DNA from: Desmonostoc muscorum LEGE 12446
GTDB taxonomy: Bacteria; Cyanobacteriota; Cyanobacteriia; Cyanobacteriales; Nostocaceae
Direction of reading: 5' to 3'
Assembly (NCBI RefSeq): GCF_015207005.2
Contig: NZ_JADEXS020000001.1
Coordinates: forward strand, 8,517,001 to 8,581,000
Length of the DNA stretch: 64,000 bases
Made by a program: the position numbers and the translations under genes. Below are positions 28,518 to 38,154 of this stretch, piece by piece (position 1 is the first letter of the stretch; the number at the start of each line of letters is the position of its first letter). Under the pieces are notes generated by a model. The model had not been told where the DNA came from and ran no database searches. It was given only the letters and a program-made list of their open reading frames with translations.

Positions 28518-28729
28518 TAATACACCTCAAATATGTAGATTTTTAACTCATTTATTACATCAGGTATTTGTCAGTCACAGAGTTTATAGACACAAAAACT
28601 GAACCCAAGTAAGCGGGTTTTAAACTCTGGATTCACTCTCAATCTGCGTAAGCAGATATAGTTAAAATAGTTCCGTTATTTATAATGGCTAGAATAACGA
28701 TTTAGGAATAGCCAGAAATAGTGCCTAGA

Positions 28730-30143
28730 GTGGGGATAGTGCTTCGGACAATTGCGAGGTACACCCCTTGTGGGTGTCCGAGAAATTGTCAATCTCTTGT
28801 TTGGCATAGCGTTACCACTGGTATATCTATATGGTAAAATACTTATATGTATGCTGACAATAAATTACACTTACCGAATTTATCCAAATACTGACCAATC
28901 GGCATTAATGCTTGAATGGTTAGAAACGTCGCGCAAAGTTTACAACCGTGCTTTGCGCGAGTTGAAAGATTGGATAAATTCGCGTAAATGTATGATAGAC
29001 AGGTGTTCGATTGAGCGAGAGTACATTATTCCCGCTAACACTCCTTTTCCGTCCTATCATCGTCAGCAAAACGATTTGCCCAAACTTAAAGAATCTTGGA
29101 CAGAACTCAAAAACGTTCATTCTCAAGTGTTGCAAACCACGATTCGTAGATTGCATGATACTTGGGAGTCTTTTCAAAAGCGTGGTTTTGGTTTTCCAAG
29201 GTTCAAAAAGTTTGGGCAGTTCAAATATGAGTGTGTTTCCACAGTTTCTTGACAATCCCATCAACGGATTTGAAATTACTTTGCCTAAAATTGGCAGCAT
29301 TCCGATTAGCCTGAGCCGTCCAATTCCTCAAGGATTTAGCGTCAAACAGGTGAGGGTATTGTCTAAAGCTCGTGGAACACAATGGTATGTGGTTGTTTCG
29401 ATTCAATCTGATGTGTCGGTTCCCGATGTTCCCGTTCATGGTAGAGCAATAGGAATTGACCTTGGATTGGAAAGATTTGTAACTGTGTCGGATGGTAGCT
29501 TTTTTGAACGCCCTAAATTCTTGAAATCCCAGCATCGCCAGCTGAAATTGCTGCAACGTCGGGCTGCAAGAAAACAAAAACGTTCTGCTAATTGGGAAAA
29601 AGCTCAAATCAAAGTAGCGCGGTTACACCATCACATTGCCGATAAACGCAAGGATTTCCATCTCAAAACCGCTCACAAGCTTTGTGACCAAGCTGAAACT
29701 ATCTTTGCAGAAGACCTCAACACGGTTGGTCTTAACCGAGGGATGCTCCGCAAAGAATGCGTTGATGCTTCGTTCGGTGCATTCTTGGACTTGCTTAAAT
29801 GGGTGTGTTGGAAACGGGGCGTATTTTTCATGCGCGTCAATCCCAACGGCACTAGCCAGACTTGTCCGCGTTGTCAAGCGACTGTGACAAAGCCACTCTC
29901 CGAAAGAGAGCATATTTGTCCTGAATGTGGTTATCGAACTCATCGAGATCATGCGGCTGCCGAGATGGTGTTGTTGCGTGGATTGAATGTAGTACCCGTG
30001 GACAATCGGGGAATGGAAACTGTCTGTGCAGGCGAACTAGCGGGGGTAGAGATACCTAGCCAAGTGCCGAAAACCCTTTTGGGAGCAACCAGAAAACCTA
30101 AGAAGTGATTCTTAGGAATCCCCATTCGTCTATACGTTGGGGA
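28730..30143 (+). mobile_element. IS200/IS605-group (IS1341-type) element with broken tnpB (ends approximate)
   Basis: The element contains only tnpB and no TnpA. Its 3' end has a hairpin (TCCCCA...TGGGGA, 30119-30143) that forms the last codons and stop of the polymerase gene on the other strand, so insertion trimmed that gene. The 5' end has a strong imperfect hairpin near 28748-28795 (ACACCCCTTGTGGGTGT core). The exact left border was not determined. Confidence 0.6.
28851..30108 (+). pseudogene. tnpB: TnpB RNA-guided nuclease, frameshifted
   Basis: The 5' frame runs from ATG 28851 (MLTINYTYRIYPNTDQ) to TGA at 29250-29252, and the 3' frame resumes near 29225 (SVFPQFLDNPI) and reads to 30108. 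Comparison with the intact TnpB at 32357 shows that the shift falls around 29215-29230, where FKKLGRMRSFVFPQ there equals FKKFGQFK/SVFPQ here, so a single-base indel explains it. The RuvC residues remain: Asp in GIDLGLE, Glu in FAEDLN, Asp in THRDHAAAE. The zinc ribbon also remains (CPRC...CPEC). Unless the shift is bypassed, the nuclease is not made in full. Confidence 0.85.
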
Positions 30144-31161
30144 GGATGTCAATATCTATAACAACTGGAATAGGACTGAGAAACTTTTGGGCAGCAGCAA
30201 CCATACAATTGTGTAATATATGGCTAACTTGGTCAACTTCAGTCTCTGGACATTCCAGTACAATTTCATCATGTCTTACACAGATGAGTTTTGTTCTGAA
30301 TTTAGCTAATGGATTTGAAAGTTTTACCATAGCTAATTTGTTGATGTCGGCATTTAAACCTTGTACTGGATGGTTAAATAGCTCTGATAGTCGGGGCTTG
30401 TTTACCCATCTCCGTCGTCTATTTGCTAGTGTACGACTTTCCTTAATGCCTTGGATGTATTTACGTTTGATGTTTTCATGCCACCTAGCTATTCCAGGAT
30501 AAGCTTCAAAGAATCGTTGACTGAAAGCTTTTGCTTGTTCTAATGTCATTGCCACCCCATATTTTACTTGGGCGTAAATTTGGAGTTTGGCAGCGCCCAT
30601 ACCAAAAATCAATCCAAAGTTTATTGCTTTTGCTAGTCTGCGGTCTTCCTCAGTCACTTCATTGATATATTTTCCAGTTACTAAAGATGCTGTTAATCGA
30701 TGTAAGTCAGCCCCCTGGCGATAGACTTGGCACATCTTTGTATCACCACTAAGCCGAGCCATAATTCGTAGTTCTATTTGGGAGTAATCGGCTTTGATAA
30801 TTTTATAGCCAGGGGCAGCAATGAAGCAGCTACGAGCGGCTTCATCACGGGGAATATTTTGTAGAGGTGGTTTGCGGCAAGAAAATCTACCGGATTTTGC
30901 CCCTAATTGATAATAGTTGGGATGAATTCTCCCAGTTTTGGGGTGGATATGCTGGGGTAGTTTCTCGGTAAAAGTGCCGATAATTTTGGATAGACGGCGG
31001 TAATCTAGCAATGCTTGAATTATGGGATACTGTGCAGCTAAAGAAACTAATTTACTTTGATTAGTTGAGTTGATTTTAATACCAATAGCTTGTAGAGCAG
31101 CCAAAACTTGCTGAGGTGAATTCGGGTTGACTGCATCTGTCAGTTCTGGCAGCAATGACAT
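30130..31161 (-). CDS. Family A DNA polymerase, polymerase-domain fragment
   Basis: The 343 residues carry all three polymerase palm and finger motifs: A (ADYSQIELRIMARLSGD), B (RLAKAINFGLIFGMG) and C (ICVRHDEIVLE). The thumb, 3'-5' and 5'-3' exonuclease domains of chromosomal Pol I are absent. The frame continues about 19 codons upstream of ATG 31161 to a TGA, with no further homology recognised. The last four residues (LPNV) come from the TnpB element end. Short family A polymerases occur on cyanobacterial plasmids, where a replication role is likely. Here the N-terminal loss makes a degraded gene equally possible. Confidence 0.8.
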   Translation of the reverse strand: MSLLPELTDAVNPNSPQQVLAALQAIGIKINSTNQSKLVSLAAQYPIIQALLDYRRLSKIIGTFTEKLPQHIHPKTGRIHPNYYQLGAKSGRFSCRKPPLQNIPRDEAARSCFIAAPGYKIIKADYSQIELRIMARLSGDTKMCQVYRQGADLHRLTASLVTGKYINEVTEEDRRLAKAINFGLIFGMGAAKLQIYAQVKYGVAMTLEQAKAFSQRFFEAYPGIARWHENIKRKYIQGIKESRTLANRRRRWVNKPRLSELFNHPVQGLNADINKLAMVKLSNPLAKFRTKLICVRHDEIVLECPETEVDQVSHILHNCMVAAAQKFLSPIPVVIDIDILPNV

Positions 31162-31403
31162 CTGAGAACTAGCAATACGGAGTTGCTTGAGTTGGTTTAA
31201 AGCAAGCGATAGCTTGTATATGTACCAACTTCAAAATATTTAGTTTTATACAAAGATTTGAAAACCTATTAAAGAGAGGTAATACTATAGCGGTGTGCAG
31301 TTGAGGGAGATACAAAAACTTTGCTGGGAAGATTATACAGCAAGTACTTTTGTCTTCTCATCCGAGCGATAACCGCCATATCGATATTCCTCTCTTTATA
31401 TGA

Positions 31404-31946
31404 TTAACTGACTTTACGTTTACCTGTTTTTGCAATGTTAGAATGCTGAATATTCTCTCGAACAGATGTCAAAGCAGTAGGAGCCAATTCTCTAATAATG
31501 GGTGTGACAATTTCTGGTGCCAGTTCTAAACGATGCTTAATCTGTGCTTGCAACCAGGCTAAAGGAACACTTTTACTGTTGACTTTTTGTTTAATAATTA
31601 AGTCAGGATTGGATGTTGAAGCTTTTTTTATGGCAGTAGCAATTTTTCTGGCTGTCCGTAAATCAATTTTGTCTACATCAATGCTAATAAAGTTGTCTGG
31701 TTGAGGTTCTGGTTTTGATGTAATATGGTTAGTTGATTGATTTTGATTTTTTAACTTGAGAGATTTCTTAATATCAATAGATTCCAGGTGTGATTTTTCA
31801 GATGTTGTGTTTTCGATGTTGACTGTAAATTTCTGCCACAGATGGACTATTCCCACAACGAAATCAACGACCATTACAATGGTATATAAGGCTGTAATTC
31901 CAATGATGAGATGAGTTAAAACTTCTTGAATTTGTTGAGTATTCAT
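31404..31946 (-). CDS. Hypothetical membrane-anchored plasmid protein
   Basis: The family of this 180-residue protein was not recognised. One N-terminal transmembrane helix (LIIGITALYTIVMVVDFVVG, about 12-32) is followed by a polar linker and a basic C-terminal region (DLRTARKIATAIKKAS, and VNSKSVPLAWLQAQIKHRL) that could bind nucleic acid or another protein. It lies between the polymerase fragment and the interrupted hypothetical gene, all on the minus strand. The 242-base gap downstream (31162-31403) has no gene or clear signal that I can see. Confidence 0.6.
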   Translation of the reverse strand: MNTQQIQEVLTHLIIGITALYTIVMVVDFVVGIVHLWQKFTVNIENTTSEKSHLESIDIKKSLKLKNQNQSTNHITSKPEPQPDNFISIDVDKIDLRTARKIATAIKKASTSNPDLIIKQKVNSKSVPLAWLQAQIKHRLELAPEIVTPIIRELAPTALTSVRENIQHSNIAKTGKRKVS

Positions 31947-32224
31947 GATGACTAACTTGAAATTTTATGTTCATAATTAAAGAAGCGATCGCTTCCATTT
32001 AACAGAAAAATCCTCAGATGAAAATTTGAATAGACTGAGGATTTTTTTAAAATTCAGAACAAGCTAATTTGCACAGTTGAATTTGATGAAGGTTTAGGAG
32101 TTGGAGTGCTTTGGGTCGAATCTAAGTTAGGCAAGGCATTGACATTACGCTTACCCCACCCCTCTTGTGCTGCGTGTTTAACTATGCTGCGTCGAATTGA
32201 CCTGCTAAGATAGTTGAATTCATT

Positions 32225-33592
32225 TTTTACGAGTCGTGATGCGTAAAGCCCCCGTCTTTCTAACTGGGGGATATAAGCGAATGTGCCAAATTTATTTGGC
32301 TGGAATATTTACAAAGCGTAGGTACGGTTTATAATCTCAGAGGAGGTGATAAACAATTGTTTAATCTGACATACGAATTTAAGTTAAAGCCAACCCATGC
32401 ACAGGCTCAGATATTTGAAGACTGGTTAGAAATTAATCGTCGTGTCTATAACTATGCTTTGGCTGAACGTAAGGATTGGTATTTGTCGCGTAGTTGTCGG
32501 ATTAACGCTTGTTCGCTCAAACATGAATATATTATTCCTGCTGACACTTCTCGTCCAACCTATGCCAGCCAGTGCAAAGCGTTAACTGCTGCCAAAAAAG
32601 ACTTTCCTGAACTCAAGAAAGTACAGTCTCAGGTTTTGCAGCAAACCCTAAAACGCCTTGAGGTGGCATTTGTGGCAATGTGGGAGAGAAACCACGGATT
32701 CCCCCGATTCAAAAAACTTGGAAGGATGCGGTCTTTTGTGTTCCCACAAATACAGTGTCAGAGGTTGAATCCGGGAATGGTTAATTTGCCTGTGATTGGT
32801 TGGGTTAAGTTTCGTCAATCACGAGCAATACCTGATGGTGGCGTAGTAAAACTTGCCCGTGTAGTGAAACGGGTTTCTGGATGGTACGTGATGCTAACTG
32901 TTCAATGGGATGTATCTGTACCGAAGCCTTTGCCACATGGGGAAGCGGTAGGGATAGATGTAGGACTAACAAGCTTTATTGCAACTTCTAATGGGCTACA
33001 AGTCTTGCGTCCAAAGTTTTTTGTAGATACCGAACGCAAGCTTAAATTGCTGCAACAGCGTGTCTCAAGAAAACAATTAGGCTCGAACAATTGGTACAAA
33101 GCTATTAAGAAAGTTGCTTCATTGCATGAGTACGTTGCCAACTGTCGTAAAGACTGGCATAGAAAACTGTCTCACCAAATCTGCAACAATGCTGGAATGG
33201 TATTTGTTGAAGATTTAAATTTAGTTAGCTTATCTCGCGGAATCTTGGGTAAGCACTGCCTAGATGCTGGGTTTGGGCAATTCTTCAACATACTACAGCA
33301 AACCTGTTTCAAGCGTGGTGTTTATTTCCAAAAAGTAGACAGTCGCAAAACCAGCCAGATTTGTCCGAGTTGTAGTGTTGAGACAGGCAAGAAAGAACTC
33401 TCAGAACGTACTCATGTTTGTTCAAATTGTGGCTATACCACAGATCGGGATGTAGCAGCCGCACAAGTAGTTCTTAAAAGAGGACTTGCAGCCGTTGGGC
33501 AAACGGTCAAGATGCTTGCTGAGGGTAAATTCATTGGAATCCCTTTGAAGCAAGAATCCCCGAATTAGAAATTCGGGGAGTGTCAACTGATT
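32225..33592 (+). mobile_element. IS1341-type element with intact tnpB
   Basis: Its borders are deduced from the reconstructed host gene, give or take four bases because CATT/GATT are shared. The left end has a hairpin with CCCCC and GGGGG arms (32249-32270). The right end has a perfect 9-bp stem CCCCGAATT/AATTCGGGG with a 3-base loop (33558-33578). No tnpA is present, so it depends on a transposase elsewhere. Confidence 0.8.
32357..33568 (+). CDS. tnpB: TnpB RNA-guided nuclease, intact
   Basis: This 403-residue protein of normal TnpB length starts at TTG 32357 behind an unusually strong Shine-Dalgarno sequence (AGGAGGTGAT at 32341-32350). The RuvC-like triad is complete: Asp about 201 in IDVGLTSF, Glu about 286 in VFVEDLNLV and Asp about 366 in TDRDVAAAQ. 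The zinc ribbon CPSC...CSNC sits between the last two. TnpB uses an RNA from the element's right end to cut the empty target site and so helps keep the element. That RNA would cover about 33480-33592 here with its guide in the flank from 33593. The protein shares about the same layout as the broken copy at 28851. Confidence 0.9.
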   Translation: MFNLTYEFKLKPTHAQAQIFEDWLEINRRVYNYALAERKDWYLSRSCRINACSLKHEYIIPADTSRPTYASQCKALTAAKKDFPELKKVQSQVLQQTLKRLEVAFVAMWERNHGFPRFKKLGRMRSFVFPQIQCQRLNPGMVNLPVIGWVKFRQSRAIPDGGVVKLARVVKRVSGWYVMLTVQWDVSVPKPLPHGEAVGIDVGLTSFIATSNGLQVLRPKFFVDTERKLKLLQQRVSRKQLGSNNWYKAIKKVASLHEYVANCRKDWHRKLSHQICNNAGMVFVEDLNLVSLSRGILGKHCLDAGFGQFFNILQQTCFKRGVYFQKVDSRKTSQICPSCSVETGKKELSERTHVCSNCGYTTDRDVAAAQVVLKRGLAAVGQTVKMLAEGKFIGIPLKQESPN

Positions 33593-34232
33593 AAAATGAA
33601 TGATGCGATTATTGCTGGCATTGTTCGTATCACCATCACCTAGAAAATCATAAAAACTCTTGCAACCCTTTGGTAATTTATCGTATTTGGTTAAAACTTC
33701 ATTACCTACCCAAAGATAAAGGTCAGCGTAGTCCCTATGCAGAGGTGCTTCGTAAGTTGCAGGCATCATGTAGGTAAGAACTTCTGTGGCTGTGCTGGAA
33801 ACACCAACTTGATCCTGTTCGTATTCAGTGAAGATAAGTTCCAATCGCTCCTGAATACAAGCAAACTTCAGCCATTGGGGAATCGTATCACTCCAAGGAC
33901 TGCGATGAATTACCAATGGCCCTGCAAGGTAGCGAACATGATGTAGGGAAAATTCAGCTATTTCCAAAAGACTTGCTAATAATTCTTTTGGTGTATTTAA
34001 ACTTGCCAGAATTTGCAGCATTTTTCGGGTGTTATCTGGCAGTTTGGTACTATTAGCATTACTGATTTCTGCCATTACTTCTGGTGGAATCAAATTCATT
34101 TGCTCCATTTTTCATCTCGATATGAGCGCATCACCCAAAATAGCCAATCGGCTAAAAAATTAATGTCCAATAGGTGAATGCTGATATTAGATAAATCTTT
34201 TTATGCTGGCATTGATACAGCTTTTTTAGGTA

Positions 34233-34547
34233 ATGCCAATGAATAACGAACCTACAATTAACCAAAATCTTGATACTGACGACAGTAGTAATTATCAGTC
34301 TGGCAGTGGCTATCAATCTTTATGTTACGGTGTTGAGCAATTAAGTTCTGGAGATAGTAGTAATCCCTGGCAAGCAGACCAATTTAGGGATGGTTATCAA
34401 GAGAATATTTTTGAAATTAATCTTGGGGATACACCTTACACTGAATCGGCTGCTAATCCCAATCCTCAATTACCAGGATATGGCTCTGGCTCCGGTTACA
34501 AGTCTAAGAAAAATCAACAGTCAGCATCCCCAGAGCTAGAGTTATAA
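34233..34547 (+). CDS. Hypothetical low-complexity protein
   Basis: This 104-residue acidic protein is rich in Ser, Asn, Gln and Gly (SSNYQSGSGYQSL, GYGSGSGYKSKK) with no hydrophobic core. No family was recognised. The gene is divergent from the interrupted hypothetical gene and lies 113 bases before the transglycosylase gene on the same strand. Start ATG 34233 (MPMNNE) could be replaced by ATG 34239. It is a plausible small gene of the plasmid transfer region; confidence rests mainly on position and intact frame. Confidence 0.5.
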   Translation: MPMNNEPTINQNLDTDDSSNYQSGSGYQSLCYGVEQLSSGDSSNPWQADQFRDGYQENIFEINLGDTPYTESAANPNPQLPGYGSGSGYKSKKNQQSASPELEL

Positions 34548-34660
34548 GTCATATTTTCACTCTCTTCCTATACCCCATAAGCAACAAGTAATTGGGTTTT
34601 TATTCAATAAATAACTTTGCTTAGTGGGGTCTATTTGCTGTCATTTTTAAACCTGGAATT

Positions 34661-36613
34661 ATGAAGATACCAAAAGTATGGATATCTCTTCTTGTTGTCA
34701 TTACTTGTATTATTTATAGTATCGCTGCACAAGCCACAATTGGTGATGGCAATTTACCGACTCGAATTGTAGAAGTTGCAAATCCTCAGTCTCGACTACC
34801 TGCTACTAAAGTTTTGCTGCCAGACTGGAGCCGCATTTCTCTGGCCCAGCTACCAGGTATCAGTCAATCTGGTGCAATTGATGGCAGTCCCTACAGTCAA
34901 ACACTAGGTTATGACCTGAGTCGCACTTGGAATGTGGGTATGACTCCTGACCAATATTTGAAGTTAGGAGATATCAGTGAAGCATTGCAGGCAGAGGAGT
35001 TTTCTTTACAGGCGATCGCTACTCTACGCACACAACCAGAGGCGAACACAGACATTAACAGTATAGATTTAAACAAAATTGCCTTGAGTGAATTTCCCCT
35101 GATTGGGGAGCAGACATTGAGCCATTTAGCTCAGGTTGTTCCAGAATTAGCTAAGACACAAGTAAACAATATTACACCTGTTGCAACCTTACTAAAATCA
35201 AAGGGAATTGTTGCATCTAATTTAACACTAGCTCAGGTACTAACACAGTATGAAGTTGGGCAGATGAAGCTGGAAGAAATCGACTTGTCAGAGTTTTCTA
35301 TCTCTTCAATTCCTAACTTAGATGCAGTACAGCTACAACAATTTACAGGTTGGATGAATAGTTTTATTAAGGATATTCCTGGTTTGGGACGAGTACCTTT
35401 AGGATCAATGCCTAATCCCATCACTGAAATTGGTAGCTTGGTAATGCGGATTGATGTAGTTCATGGGCCAGCAGAAAACCGCCGTAACAATACGATTTCT
35501 GGTTCAGACGTGCAAGGGTTTTCTGTGCTTTGTACTAAAAAAGACTGCGCTTACTTAGAATTGGACGATTTGGAAAATGCAGGTCGTAGCGATCGCAGTA
35601 AGTTAGAAGGTAAACAGTGGATTTCCGGTAAATACCAAGAAGTCGAGGGCGGGCGGGGTATCCTGAAAGCAGTGAACAACGGTCGGGAACCAACAGGAAG
35701 GCTACCGTTTGGTAAAGCTTTTAAGGTGGTGGTAATGGAGCCGGATGAAACTACTGATACGGTAGATACGGCTTTGTTCTTTCGGTTCTGTGCTTGGCGA
35801 ATGGGTTGTACACCTTACTTTATCGGCCCTGTTCCTTTTTTCAGCTACAAGGTTAACTCCCTAATATTTGTAGGCAATTTGAGTGAACAGAGGACAAATA
35901 CTGCGTCTTTACCAACTGGAGCTACAAGAGAGCCTAAAGCTAGCATTACCAACCGTACTGGAGTAAGAGAGAAAATTAATCCATGCGCGTTCAGTAATGG
36001 TAGTCAATCGATAACAGATCAATCATTCTCCGGTATTGATTTGCGATCGCTGGGAAATGCGATCGCGGAAATTGAGAGTGCTGGTAGCGGGGATTACAAA
36101 GCAGTTGGCATACATACCTGTGCAGATGGGGGTTTAAATTGTGGTCGCGCTCTCGGTCGCTACCAGTTCATGAGTTATAACCCTTATGCAGTGAAGTTAA
36201 TTGCTGCCAAGCCTGGAGGTCAAAAGTTCTTGAGTCAAGTGGAGCAAGGGCATCAACCAACAGAGGCTGAACTATTTGAGTTTTTTCCTCCAGCCGACCA
36301 AGATAGGGCATTTATGGCTGATATGGCTAACAAAATTCAAGTGACACAACAGCAAATCGATCCGGCTACAGGACAGCCATTTACGGGCGAACGTCTAATT
36401 GAACGAGTGGCTCAAAAGCATTTTGGTGGTGATTACAGCAAAGTTGATGGAAATGGCTCAGATGCCCTCGGTCGCCTCAGTCTCAAAGATTACGGCAAAA
36501 CCGCTTTAGCTAGTTATCGCAACAGTAATAGCGATAATGGAACGCTGACCTGTTCTCCCAATGTAAATTATAGCTACATCAGCACTGCTAAAAATACTGA
36601 AAATGGGAGGTAG
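34661..36613 (+). CDS. Exported protein with C-terminal lytic transglycosylase-like domain
   Basis: The protein has 650 residues. An N-terminal signal segment (VWISLLVVITCIIYSIAAQA) directs it out of the cytoplasm. A long middle region (about 30-440) contains Leu/Ile-rich repeats (LSEFPLIGEQTL, IDLSEFSISSIPN) of unknown function. The C-terminal 160 residues resemble a transglycosylase/lysozyme fold: AIAEIESAGSGDY with candidate catalytic Glu472, then CGRALGRYQFM. A VirB1-like role, local peptidoglycan opening for a conjugation apparatus, is plausible given the TraG/VirD4 gene nearby. It is followed after 3 bases by a lipoprotein-like gene. Confidence 0.7.
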   Translation: MKIPKVWISLLVVITCIIYSIAAQATIGDGNLPTRIVEVANPQSRLPATKVLLPDWSRISLAQLPGISQSGAIDGSPYSQTLGYDLSRTWNVGMTPDQYLKLGDISEALQAEEFSLQAIATLRTQPEANTDINSIDLNKIALSEFPLIGEQTLSHLAQVVPELAKTQVNNITPVATLLKSKGIVASNLTLAQVLTQYEVGQMKLEEIDLSEFSISSIPNLDAVQLQQFTGWMNSFIKDIPGLGRVPLGSMPNPITEIGSLVMRIDVVHGPAENRRNNTISGSDVQGFSVLCTKKDCAYLELDDLENAGRSDRSKLEGKQWISGKYQEVEGGRGILKAVNNGREPTGRLPFGKAFKVVVMEPDETTDTVDTALFFRFCAWRMGCTPYFIGPVPFFSYKVNSLIFVGNLSEQRTNTASLPTGATREPKASITNRTGVREKINPCAFSNGSQSITDQSFSGIDLRSLGNAIAEIESAGSGDYKAVGIHTCADGGLNCGRALGRYQFMSYNPYAVKLIAAKPGGQKFLSQVEQGHQPTEAELFEFFPPADQDRAFMADMANKIQVTQQQIDPATGQPFTGERLIERVAQKHFGGDYSKVDGNGSDALGRLSLKDYGKTALASYRNSNSDNGTLTCSPNVNYSYISTAKNTENGR

Positions 36614-36616
36614 AGT

Positions 36617-37345
36617 ATGACAGATTTATCTAAAACCTCTATTACCTCACCCCATGAGATAAAAGAAATACTTGATACTGAGTTGCATTCAAAAATACAC
36701 CTTGGGCAAACAGGGGAAGGAAAGGGAGTTTATTCTGACTCCGCCTCCCCTACTCAGTCTCAACCACTGAAGGCAACTGCATATCAATTACCAGCACCGA
36801 CTATGAGGGTACGCTACTGGATTCATTGGTTTCGCATTGGTTTGGGCATCTTTTTGTTGCTGTCGATTCTCATGAGCTTAGGGGGCTGTAGCTTAAATAC
36901 GGCAACCGTTACTTGGAACAAAGCTGCTAATGTTGTGCCCGATCGTGTAATTGAACAGGTGATTGTAGAAAATACAGAGTTGAATGCCAAAGCATCTGCT
37001 GAAAATATACTGGCTTGGAGTGTGGAAGGAAAAGACGGCAGGTTCGCAATTTTCAACTTGAATACGCCTGATGTCTGTGGTGCTTTGGGATGTCTGCATA
37101 CTGGTTACTGGCTCAGAGAGGACAAACCAATTACTCAGGTATTCTTGAGTTACTTGAATTCCAATCTGCCACCAGGTAAGCATTTGTTGTCAGTGGGAGA
37201 GAACCGAGGTCAGGCATTACCGTGCATTAAGGTACTGCAAACCGAGCAAGAGCAGCTACGTCAATTGAATTTTTGTTTCAATGGCACTGGCTATCAACTT
37301 GCTGATAGTCAGCTTTTCACTAATAGTAAAAATTCCCAAAGTTGA
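36617..37345 (+). CDS. Lipoprotein-like membrane protein of the transfer region
   Basis: The long frame (242 residues) has a hydrophobic segment FRIGLGIFLLLSILMS ending in LGGCS, a good lipobox. If translation starts at ATG 36803 (MRVRYWIHW), this is a conventional lipoprotein signal; from ATG 36617 there is a 62-residue cytoplasmic extension. The mature part (about 95-235) is globular with four Cys and no family I recognise. The gene begins three bases after the transglycosylase gene, so the pair is likely cotranslated and works in the same envelope process. Confidence 0.6.
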   Translation: MTDLSKTSITSPHEIKEILDTELHSKIHLGQTGEGKGVYSDSASPTQSQPLKATAYQLPAPTMRVRYWIHWFRIGLGIFLLLSILMSLGGCSLNTATVTWNKAANVVPDRVIEQVIVENTELNAKASAENILAWSVEGKDGRFAIFNLNTPDVCGALGCLHTGYWLREDKPITQVFLSYLNSNLPPGKHLLSVGENRGQALPCIKVLQTEQEQLRQLNFCFNGTGYQLADSQLFTNSKNSQS

Positions 37346-37367
37346 TAACTTGAAATCTAGAAGAAAA

Positions 37368-37398
37368 CTCTGCCATAGTCATCTTAGCTACGGCAGGG
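37368..37398. terminator. Stem-loop, possible bidirectional terminator
   Basis: An 11-bp stem (CTCTGCCATAG with CTACGGCAGGG, one mismatch and one wobble) and a 9-base loop are followed by TATTTT. It lies between the convergent lipoprotein gene and the DUF5895-like gene. Confidence 0.65.
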
Positions 37399-38154
37399 TA
37401 TTTTCATGTGACATACTCTCATTGACGCTATAGTTGCATTGGACTATTCCTCATCATCCAGTTCATCGTCTTCCTCCTCAAAATCATCATCGTCTAATTC
37501 AGCTTCCAAATCGTCGGTTTCATCGAGGAAGTCGTCATCGTCAATAAGTTGAATTTTGCGAGGTGGCTTGGTCGTTGGTTTGGATTTACGATCGCTTTGA
37601 GTTTTGTTCCTATTCTTGTTTGGTGGCAATATTTCCACGTCTACAGATACCGATTCTCCCGGTAAAGCAGGTAGGGATTGAGGTTCATTAAAACCAGCGA
37701 TCGCATCATGTTGTTGCCAAATTAGGGCTTTAGCTGTGGGTTGACCCAAATAAAATTGAGACAGATTTTCAACGGTGGGTTTGGTATAATCTACAGTCTT
37801 ACAACAGTCGTGTTTATTCTTACCTTCGCCCTCTTTGACAGCTTTGAACTCGACTGACAGCACACCTAAGCTACGCCACCTATCGTTTTTGCCACTAAAT
37901 GGCACTTGGAAATAGTCAGCAAAGGTTTTCTCCAAAGAACGGTAAAACTCCTCACGCACCGACTTAAAACTCCAGAGAGCTACATTCTTAAAGCGGACAA
38001 CGACAGGAGTAGTATGCAGGGGTTGATTATCCTCATCCAGAAACACCAGTGCATGTTCTGAACACACATCCATCGTTTTCTTGTCAAGGTTATGCTTGTA
38101 TTCATCATAAAGCCCAACAAAAGAACCACCCAAGTCTTCAACATCTGACTTATA

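Larger units (their letters stand above)
32054..34108 (-). pseudogene. Hypothetical gene interrupted by an IS1341-type element
   Basis: The N-terminal 172 codons are at 34108-33593 and the remaining 57 codons, including stop TGA 32054-32056, at 32224-32054. Removing 32225-33592 restores one 228-residue frame with the junction reading IIHFNEFNYLSRSIRR. The product has no recognised family; N-terminal residues 1-60 are helical, and the C-terminus is basic then Ser/Pro-rich (PKPSSNSTVQISLF). As it stands, the N-terminal fragment reads 56 codons into the element before stopping at 33422. It belongs to the plasmid-type gene set around it. Confidence 0.8.
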
